In this document: piece by piece, positions 22,281-28,371 of the stretch
Layout: each line of letters begins with the position of its first letter
How positions within the stretch are numbered: position 1 is the stretch's first letter
Assembly: GCA_900541985.1 (NCBI GenBank)
Contig: UQLX01000031.1
Location: forward strand, 1-28,371
Direction of reading: 5' to 3'
Origin: an uncultured Blautia sp.
GTDB lineage: Bacteria > Bacillota > Clostridia > Lachnospirales > Lachnospiraceae
DNA: 28,371 nt
Program-made: the position numbers and the translations under genes
Notes under the pieces: model-generated
The model's database searches: none
The model's input: only the letters and a program-made list of their open reading frames with translations
What the model was told of the DNA's origin: nothing

Positions 22281-23837
22281 ATGAGTATTTTGAACGTAGA
22301 ACATCTGTCACATGGATTTGGCGACCGTGCTATTTTTACTGACGTGTCCTTCCGTCTTCTGAAAGGAGAGCACATTGGTCTGATCGGAGCCAATGGAGAA
22401 GGAAAATCCACTTTTATGAATATTGTGACAGGGAAGCTGATGCCGGATGAGGGAAAGGTGGAATGGGCAAAAAATGTCCGTGCAGGTTATCTGGATCAGC
22501 ATGCGGTCCTGGAAAAAGGCATGACCATCCGTGACGTGCTGAAATCTGCTTTTGATCCCCTTCTTCAGAAGGAGCAGCGCATGAATGAAATCTGCGATAT
22601 GCTGGGAAGTGCGGATCCGGAGGAAATGGATGCACTGATGGAGGAACTGGGAAATATTCAGGATGAGCTTACCCTTCATGACTTTTATGTGATCGACGCC
22701 AGGGTGGAAGAGGTTGCAAGAGCGTTGGGACTTCTGGATCTGGGGCTGGAGCGCGATGTAACAGACCTGAGCGGCGGTCAGAGAACGAAGATTCTTCTGG
22801 CAAAACTCCTTCTGGAAAAACCGGATATTCTTCTTCTGGACGAGCCTACCAATTATCTCGACGAGGAACATATTGCATGGCTGAAGCGGTATCTTCTGGA
22901 TTATGAGAATGCGTTTATTCTGATTTCCCATGATATTCCCTTTTTAAATGAAGTGGTGAATCTTATTTATCATATGGAAAATCAGGAGCTGAACCGTTAT
23001 GTGGGCGATTATGACCATTTTCAGGAGGTCTATGCGGTGAAAAAAGCCCAGCTGGAGGCGGCTTATCGCCGTCAGCAGCAGGAGATCAGTGAACTGAAGG
23101 ATTTTGTTGCAAGGAATAAGGCCCGTGTATCCACCAGGAATATGGCTATGTCCCGTCAGAAAAAGCTGGATAAAATGGATGTGATCGAGCTGGCAGCGGA
23201 AAAACCGAAGCCGGAATTTAACTTCCGTTATGGACGGACTCCCGGAAAAATGCTTTTTGAGACACATGACCTGGTGATCGGCTATGGGGAGCCTCTGTCA
23301 AAGCCTTTGAATTTCTATATGGAGAGAGGTCAGAAGATCGCTCTGGTGGGAACCAACGGAATTGGAAAGACAACCCTTCTGAAAAGTATGCTGGGGCTGA
23401 TCCCGTCTCTTTCCGGTTCCTGCGACCAGGGAGAAAACCTTCAGATCGGATATTTCGAGCAGGAAGTAAAGGGAGACAATAAAAATACCTGTATCGAAGA
23501 ACTGTGGCAGGAATTTCCTTCTTATAGCCAGTATGAGATCCGCTCCGCTCTTGCGAAATGTGGTCTGACAACCAAGCACATTGAAAGCCAGGTACGGGTT
23601 TTAAGCGGCGGCGAGCAGGCAAAGGTGCGCCTGTGTAAGCTGGTGAACCGGGATACAAATATCCTGGTGCTGGACGAGCCTACCAATCATCTGGATGTGG
23701 ACGCCAAGGATGAGCTGAAAAAAGCCCTGAAGGAGTACAGGGGAAGTCTGCTGCTGATCTGCCATGAGCCGGAATTTTATCAGGATGTGGTAAATGAAGT
23801 GTGGGATATGAGTAAGTGGACCACGAAGGTATTATAA
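22281..23837 (+). CDS. ABC-F family ATPase, ribosome-associated type (518 aa)
   Basis: Two ATP-binding cassettes in one chain without membrane segments. Cassette 1 has Walker A GANGEGKST (36-44), signature LSGGQ and LLLDEPTNYLD. Cassette 2 has GTNGIGKTT, LSGGE and LVLDEPTNHLD. A charged helical P-site-tRNA-interaction linker lies between them (about 245-300). ABC-F proteins bind the ribosomal E site and affect elongation, stalling relief or antibiotic protection. The housekeeping YbiT/YkpA-like branch seems most likely because the linker is short. The switch histidine region of cassette 2 reads ICHEPEF rather than the common SHDRYF. It is transcribed from its own promoter, separate from operon B. 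The ribosome binding site is a run of G at 22270-22274. Confidence 0.93.
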   Translation: MSILNVEHLSHGFGDRAIFTDVSFRLLKGEHIGLIGANGEGKSTFMNIVTGKLMPDEGKVEWAKNVRAGYLDQHAVLEKGMTIRDVLKSAFDPLLQKEQRMNEICDMLGSADPEEMDALMEELGNIQDELTLHDFYVIDARVEEVARALGLLDLGLERDVTDLSGGQRTKILLAKLLLEKPDILLLDEPTNYLDEEHIAWLKRYLLDYENAFILISHDIPFLNEVVNLIYHMENQELNRYVGDYDHFQEVYAVKKAQLEAAYRRQQQEISELKDFVARNKARVSTRNMAMSRQKKLDKMDVIELAAEKPKPEFNFRYGRTPGKMLFETHDLVIGYGEPLSKPLNFYMERGQKIALVGTNGIGKTTLLKSMLGLIPSLSGSCDQGENLQIGYFEQEVKGDNKNTCIEELWQEFPSYSQYEIRSALAKCGLTTKHIESQVRVLSGGEQAKVRLCKLVNRDTNILVLDEPTNHLDVDAKDELKKALKEYRGSLLLICHEPEFYQDVVNEVWDMSKWTTKVL

Positions 23838-23934
23838 TCGCTGAGAGACTTTATAAAGATAACATTAAGATTTAGAAGAAAATTCTAATTTCAGATGACT
23901 TTCCTGTTCAAAGATGATACAATATCCTACAACC

Positions 23935-23970
23935 TTGGGTACACTGCTGGAAAAGCAGGAGATATCCCAA
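23935..23970 (+). promoter_or_regulatory. nested hairpin just upstream of the membrane protein's ribosome binding site
   Basis: TTGGG (23935-23939) pairs with CCCAA (23966-23970). Inside, CTGCT (23944-23948) pairs with AGCAG (23954-23958). It ends six nt before the AAGGAGG of the next gene and may affect its translation. A possible -10, TACAAT, lies at 23918-23923. Confidence 0.4.
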
Positions 23971-23989
23971 AAATAAGGAGGTATTTTTT

Positions 23990-25666
23990 ATGAGCAGGAA
24001 AAGATCATCCGGTTCCAGAAAAAAAGGCAAGTTTTTAATGCTGCTGGTGATCCTTCTGGCAGCCGGTATTTACTATTATATAGCGATCCCGGCGATCAAT
24101 ATCCATGCCAGCGGATTCTGGGCATTTCTGATTGCCGTTGTGGTATTCGGACTTTTGCTTTACGCAGGAAAAAAGGGAGTGCGTTCTCCCGGTGAGATCA
24201 GACATTCTAAGGTATTGAAACTGGGAGTGGGATTTGCAGGTCTTCTGATCCTTGTATATGTTTTGGGAAGTATTCTTTCCTCCCCGATTGTCAATGCCAA
24301 AAAATACCGGGATCTGATGGTTCCGGAAACAGGAGATTTTACAGGGGATATCCAGCAGATCAGCTACGACCAGATTCCGCTTCTGGATAAGGAATCCGCA
24401 GCCCTTCTTGGCAACCGTAAGATGGGAAGTATGGTAGATATGGTCTCTCAGTTTGAGGTCAGCGATCTCTATTCTCAGATCAACTATAAGGGACGTCCGG
24501 TTCGTGTGACCCCTCTTGTGTATGCAAGCCCTATTAAGTGGCTGACAAATATGAGCAAGGGTATTCCGGCATATATTACTATTGATATGGCTACCCAGAA
24601 CACAGAGCTGGTAAAGATGAAGGACGGAATCCGGTATTCTCAGGCAGAGTATTTTAACCGGAATATCTATCGTCATCTGCGATTTAAATATCCGACATAT
24701 ATTTTTGACCAGCTGAGTTTTGAGATTGATGAAGAAGGGACTCCTTACTGGGTATGCCCTGTGAAAAAATACAATATCGGACTTTTTGGCGGACAGACCA
24801 TTGGAAGAGTGGTTCTCTGTAATGCAGTTACCGGAGAGTGTACAGATTATAAGATCAAAGACTGTCCTACATGGGTAGACCGTGCTTATCCGGCGGATCT
24901 TCTGATTGAGCTTTATAATTATCATGGCACGCTGATCAATGGATTTATCAACAGTGTGCTGGGACAGAAGGGCTGTCTCAAGACAACAGAAGGTTATAAT
25001 TATCTTGCCATTGATGACGACGTATGGGTATATACCGGCGTAACCTCTGTAAGCGGAGACCGTTCTAATGTAGGCTTTGTTCTGATGAACCAGAGAACAA
25101 AGGAAACAAAATATTATGAGATACCGGGAGCAGAAGAGTATTCCGCAATGGAATCTGCAGAAGGTCAGGTACAGAATCTGGGCTATCGGGCAACCTTCCC
25201 TCTTCTTCTGAACATCGCAGACGAACCTACTTATTTCATTGCACTGAAGGATAATGCAGGTCTGGTAAAAAAATATGCCATGCTGAATATCCAGAAGTAT
25301 CAGAACGTAGCCATTGGAGATACAGTGAAGCAGTGCGAAAAAACCTACCTGAAAATGATCAAAGGAAACAGCGCGGCAGTAGCAGGAGAAAACACCAAAA
25401 AGCTTACCGGTAAGATCAAGCGTATGGCTCAGGGCGTTATTGATGGAAATACCCATTATTATATTGTGCTCGAAGGCCACGACGATCTGATTTTTGATGT
25501 TCCGATTACAGATTTCCTGGGAATCGTCAAATATGACGTAGGTGACAGGATCACTATTGCTTATAATGAGGCAGAACCTGCCAACAGCGTAGTCTCTGTA
25601 GAAGGAGATGCAGGAAGCGCAGAAGGCGCGGTGGAAACACAGAATCTTCCGGAGACAGAGGAGTGA
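23990..25666 (+). CDS. conserved-looking membrane protein of unknown function (558 aa)
   Basis: I do not recognise a characterised family. A basic N-terminus (RKRSSGSRKKGK) precedes three probable membrane segments at about 15-33, 42-60 and 76-94. The remaining 460 residues are soluble and, by the positive-inside rule, probably outside the cell. They are rich in beta-type sequence with repeated tyrosines and end in an acidic Glu-rich tail. The segment AYITIDMATQNTELVKM (about 193-209) resembles the repeated beta motifs of PepSY-like domains, but weakly. AAGGAGG at 23976-23982 supports the ATG. Hairpins precede it and a long palindrome follows. The gene stands alone between the ABC-F gene and the convergent glgB. 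Confidence 0.85.
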   Translation: MSRKRSSGSRKKGKFLMLLVILLAAGIYYYIAIPAINIHASGFWAFLIAVVVFGLLLYAGKKGVRSPGEIRHSKVLKLGVGFAGLLILVYVLGSILSSPIVNAKKYRDLMVPETGDFTGDIQQISYDQIPLLDKESAALLGNRKMGSMVDMVSQFEVSDLYSQINYKGRPVRVTPLVYASPIKWLTNMSKGIPAYITIDMATQNTELVKMKDGIRYSQAEYFNRNIYRHLRFKYPTYIFDQLSFEIDEEGTPYWVCPVKKYNIGLFGGQTIGRVVLCNAVTGECTDYKIKDCPTWVDRAYPADLLIELYNYHGTLINGFINSVLGQKGCLKTTEGYNYLAIDDDVWVYTGVTSVSGDRSNVGFVLMNQRTKETKYYEIPGAEEYSAMESAEGQVQNLGYRATFPLLLNIADEPTYFIALKDNAGLVKKYAMLNIQKYQNVAIGDTVKQCEKTYLKMIKGNSAAVAGENTKKLTGKIKRMAQGVIDGNTHYYIVLEGHDDLIFDVPITDFLGIVKYDVGDRITIAYNEAEPANSVVSVEGDAGSAEGAVETQNLPETEE

Positions 25667-25703
25667 TCAGCCGGGAACTTTTAGAATATAAACGGCAGAT
25701 TGA

Positions 25704-25781
25704 AAAAACAATACAGGTCTGCTTCCATTTTGTTCAGAAACCATAAATTAGTTTCTGTAACAGATGGGAGGAGACCTGTAT
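25704..25781. terminator. long imperfect palindrome between convergent genes, bidirectional terminator
   Basis: Arms 25711-25728 and 25764-25781 match at 16 of 18 positions. GTT (25732-25734) pairs with AAC (25759-25761), and the inner CAGAAAC (25735-25741) pairs with GTTTCTG (25751-25757) around a 9-nt loop. On the minus strand the stem is followed by TTGTTTTTT, a good tail to end glgB. The plus-strand tail is weaker. At about 28 pairs it is longer than ordinary terminators. Confidence 0.7.
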
Positions 25782-25814
25782 GTTATTTTACAGACAGAAC
25801 TATATCATTTTTAA

Positions 25815-27599
25815 TTATTGAATTTCATAATATACTGCGGAAAAGGCTGGAAGTTCAGCCGGATATCTGCCGTCGGTGATCTTTCGGGCAGGGCGGCGGC
25901 GTTTCCGGTTTCCACCGTAGATTTCCATATCACTTCTAAGCAGTTCAGTGATCTTCTGGCATCTGGGAAGCCTTAATTCATAAGACAGGTCTTTGTCAGA
26001 AAAATTAAAGGCAGCAATGATCCTCTCTGTTTTGCCGGTTCTCTGGAAAACATAAACACAGCTCTCTTCCTGATGACAGTCGATCCACTGGAAGCCATCT
26101 GCTTCATAGTCTTTTTCCCACAGGGCGGAATGCTCCAGATAAAGGGTGTTAAGATCCTTCATAAACCGGGCAAAATTACGGTGGATCGGGTAATCCAGAA
26201 GCATCCAGTCCTGTTCCCTTTTTTCATCCCATTCTCTCAGTTGTCCAAACTCATTTCCCATGAAGTTCAGTTTTTTTCCCGGGTGGGCATACATGTACAT
26301 ATAGAAAGCTCTTGCCTGAGGAAACTTTCCGTCATAGCCGCCGTTCATCTTCTGGAGAATGGTGGCCTTTCCATGTACGACCTCATCATGAGAAAGAGGA
26401 AGCAGGAACCGGGCGTCATAGTAATACATCATGGAAAAAGTCAGTTTATGATATTCCCGGCTTCTGTATTCAGGATCTGTGCGGAAATAATCCAGAGTAT
26501 CGTTCATCCATCCCATATCCCATTTATAGTCGAATCCCAGTCCCCCGTGCTCCACGGGATCGGTAACCTTTGGAAAAGATGTAGAATCCTCGGCTGCGAG
26601 GATCGCAGAAGGATGGAGCTTTTTCAGTCCCTGGTTCATGTACTGGAGGAATTCCACTGCATTTCCGTTTACGCCCCTGGCCGGATCTCCCTGCCAGTAG
26701 ATGGCTCTGCTGATGGCATCCATTCGCAGACCGTCTATATGGTATTCGGTCAGCCAGTAATTGGCGGCGGACTGGAGAAAACTCCGAACCTCTCCTCTGG
26801 AATGCATAAAGTTGCAGCTGCCCCATTCGCTGACGCCTACAGCTGAATTAGGATATTCATACAGAGAAGTTCCGTCATACATGGCAAGTCCGTAGCTGTC
26901 CAGTGCAAAATGTACCGGGACAAAATCCATGATTATACCGATTCCGTTCTGGTGGCAGACGTCCACAAAATATTTCAGCTGTCCGGCAGTACCATATCTG
27001 GAAGTAGGACTGTAGAAGCCGGTAGCCTGATAGCCCCAGGATTCGTCGCAGGGATACTCGTTTAAAGGCATGATCTCCAGATAGTTATAACCATTTTTTT
27101 TCAGATACGGGATCAGGATATCTGCCATTTCTTTGTAAGTATACCAGGCGTCCGGTTTGTCTTCCGGTTTTTTGAAGGATCCCATATGAATCTCATAGAT
27201 GTTCAGGGGTTTCTGGCGGCAGTCGCTGCGGCTGTTCATCCATTCTTCATCAGAAAAGGAATAAGACTTCATATCCCGGATCACAGAGGCGGAATTGGGA
27301 CGAAGCTCCATGCCGAAGCCATAGGGATCGCAGTGCTCCACACGGCTTCCGGCTCTGTCGTAAATGCAGTATTTGTACATCATGCCTTCGGCAGCGTCAG
27401 GAACAAAAAGCTCCCAGAAATTTCCGTCAGAAACTTTATTCATTTCCCATTCCTGCCAGTTGTTGAATTCTCCGATCACTGTGATTCGAGAAGCTGCCGG
27501 AGCGAAAGTTCGGAAGCAGACTCCCCTGTCCTGAAGATGAGCTCCCAGATACTGGTAGGCGTCAAAGATTTTTCCTGTATAAAATCCGTACAGATCCAT
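25815..27599 (-). CDS. glgB: 1,4-alpha-glucan (glycogen) branching enzyme GlgB (594 aa)
   Basis: This GH13 enzyme cuts alpha-1,4 glucan chains and rejoins them through alpha-1,6 bonds, building glycogen in the cytoplasm. A CBM48 domain (about 20-110) precedes the catalytic barrel. GH13 regions are clear: DFVPVH (225-230), DGLRMDAIS with nucleophile D294, AEDST with acid/base E337, and LSHDEVVHGK with H404-D405. A C-terminal beta domain follows. It lacks the extra N1 domain of E. coli GlgB, as do many Firmicutes forms. The ATG at 27599 has AAGGAG at 27606-27611, six nt upstream; an in-frame ATG at 27626 adds nine residues without a ribosome binding site. No other glycogen gene is next to it. 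It is divergent from a TetR-family gene. Confidence 0.95.
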   Translation of the reverse strand: MDLYGFYTGKIFDAYQYLGAHLQDRGVCFRTFAPAASRITVIGEFNNWQEWEMNKVSDGNFWELFVPDAAEGMMYKYCIYDRAGSRVEHCDPYGFGMELRPNSASVIRDMKSYSFSDEEWMNSRSDCRQKPLNIYEIHMGSFKKPEDKPDAWYTYKEMADILIPYLKKNGYNYLEIMPLNEYPCDESWGYQATGFYSPTSRYGTAGQLKYFVDVCHQNGIGIIMDFVPVHFALDSYGLAMYDGTSLYEYPNSAVGVSEWGSCNFMHSRGEVRSFLQSAANYWLTEYHIDGLRMDAISRAIYWQGDPARGVNGNAVEFLQYMNQGLKKLHPSAILAAEDSTSFPKVTDPVEHGGLGFDYKWDMGWMNDTLDYFRTDPEYRSREYHKLTFSMMYYYDARFLLPLSHDEVVHGKATILQKMNGGYDGKFPQARAFYMYMYAHPGKKLNFMGNEFGQLREWDEKREQDWMLLDYPIHRNFARFMKDLNTLYLEHSALWEKDYEADGFQWIDCHQEESCVYVFQRTGKTERIIAAFNFSDKDLSYELRLPRCQKITELLRSDMEIYGGNRKRRRPARKITDGRYPAELPAFSAVYYEIQ

Positions 27600-27626
27600 A
27601 ATAATCTCCTTATAGATAATAGACAT

Positions 27627-27752
27627 TAGTTGTTTTTCTGATTATAATATAAGAAAAGAAAGAGATACTGTCCACCAACAAAATAACAAAACAGACGGAT
27701 AAACAACGGTTTGCAGAAAGTGTTGGATAAATAAAAAAAACAGGAGGAGCTT
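27627..27752. promoter_or_regulatory. divergent intergenic region between glgB and the TetR-family gene
   Basis: On the minus strand a TATAAT lies near 27642-27648 and could serve glgB, but no good -35 is at the right distance. For the TetR gene I see only scattered A+T-rich hexamers. CCAACA (about 27673) and TGTTGG (about 27721) form a widely spaced inverted repeat of unknown meaning. Confidence 0.3.
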
Positions 27753-28310
27753 ATGGATATTAGAATAGAAAAAACGCAGCGGGCAATCAAAAATGCCTTT
27801 CTGGAACTGCGAGCAAAAAAGCCTCTGGAAAAGATCACTGTTAAGGAGCTGTGCGCGCTTGCCTGTGTGAATAAATCGACTTTTTACAGTCATTATGTGG
27901 ACATTTTTGCCCTGTCAGATTATATGGAGTCAGAAACCATTACATCTATTGTCAAAAATATCTCTGCGCAGCAGCAGGATCCTTTTCGGGATCCTGAGAT
28001 TTTTACCAGGAATTTGTATCTTGCCTTTCTTTCGAATAATTCTCTTATAAATATTCTGTTTTCAGGAAGAGAAAGGGCAAGGCTTGGAGACTGTCTGGAA
28101 ACAGAGCTGAAGAAATTGATGTGTGCCAGATATCCGAAATATAAAGAGGACACAGAATGGAATATTCTTTTGTCTTATTGTGTTCAGGGTTCTTTTCATG
28201 CGTATCTGAATTACAAAGACCGGGATCCGGACGCTGTGATCCGGGTCATCGAAAAAGTGGTACAGGCGCTGAAACCCTTGTATCTGGAACATATACCAGC
28301 AGATAATTAA
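27753..28310 (+). CDS. TetR/AcrR-family transcriptional regulator (185 aa)
   Basis: The N-terminal TetR helix-turn-helix is clear: a helix from TQRAIKNAFLELRAKKPLEK, then ITVKELCALACVNKSTFYSHY (residues 28-48) with the family STFY-HY ending. The C-terminal half (about 70-180) is helical and resembles the TetR_C group near DhaS, with no ligand suggested. AGGAGG at 27742-27747 lies five nt before the ATG. Most family members repress their own and a neighbouring gene, so divergent glgB is a possible target, though an upstream role is unproven. The stop is 61 nt from the window end with no terminator seen. Confidence 0.92.
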   Translation: MDIRIEKTQRAIKNAFLELRAKKPLEKITVKELCALACVNKSTFYSHYVDIFALSDYMESETITSIVKNISAQQQDPFRDPEIFTRNLYLAFLSNNSLINILFSGRERARLGDCLETELKKLMCARYPKYKEDTEWNILLSYCVQGSFHAYLNYKDRDPDAVIRVIEKVVQALKPLYLEHIPADN

Positions 28311-28371
28311 AGTAAACCTGAATCCGTGAAACTCAATGCAAGTCAGTCTACCAAAAGCCTGTATTTTTGAA

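Noticed and set aside
23914..23976. A 20-codon leader frame before the membrane protein
   Set aside because: Its ATG would lie upstream of or within the likely -10 box, so it would probably not be transcribed.
24035..25480. Minus-strand open frame of 481 codons
   Set aside because: It lies antisense to the membrane protein gene, has no ribosome binding site and is unusually rich in Cys, His and Ile, as expected of a shadow frame.
1..28371. CRISPR array, tRNA or rRNA genes
   Set aside because: No regularly spaced repeats of suitable length, no tRNA cloverleaf with a T-loop motif and no rRNA-like sequence were seen by eye.

Overview
The window looks like a gut-type Lachnospiraceae (Clostridia) chromosome with the end of an integrated mobile element at its left edge. 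I infer this from moderate G+C, strong AGGAGG ribosome binding sites, YesN/LytS-type two-component systems beside CUT1 sugar transporters, a short Firmicutes-type GlgB and an ABC-F protein. The genus cannot be fixed from the sequence alone.

1-3.7 kb, mobile element end. A possible gene tail at 3-86 is followed by about 500 nt with no convincing gene but many hairpins (169-568). Then come a small MerR/excisionase-like HTH protein (622-852) and two tandem tyrosine integrases, each 403 codons and about 58% identical by hand count without gaps, separated by a terminator. An inverted repeat with a 6-nt centre at 3637-3670 is a candidate attachment site at the chromosome junction.

3.7-11.2 kb, sugar uptake system A. 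On the minus strand lie a secreted solute-binding protein, a terminator, a LytS-like sensor kinase and a 507-aa YesN-like response regulator. Two permease genes diverge on the plus strand. The shared intergenic region carries a 16-bp inverted repeat overlapping both putative promoters. The second permease has about 150 extra residues between its first two membrane segments.

11.3-22.1 kb, glycan system B, all on the plus strand. A cytoplasmic DUF4091/GH123-like glycosidase is followed by a second sensor kinase, a short response regulator and a lipid-anchored solute-binding protein in overlapping frames. Next come a paralogous non-lipidated solute-binding protein, a terminator, two permeases, a Gfo/Idh/MocA oxidoreductase and a NAT_N/GNAT_C acyltransferase-like protein. 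The likely scheme is that the lipoprotein and kinase sense a sugar, the regulator induces the transporter, and the glycosidase, oxidoreductase and acyltransferase-like protein process the imported glycan. Neither transporter has its own ATPase, so a shared MsmX-type ATPase elsewhere is expected.

22.2-28.4 kb, general chromosome. An ABC-F ATPase has a leader with mutually exclusive hairpins and a possible 13-aa peptide. It is followed by a 558-aa membrane protein of unknown function, a long palindromic terminator between convergent genes, glycogen branching enzyme glgB (minus strand) and a TetR-family regulator. The last 61 nt show nothing recognisable.
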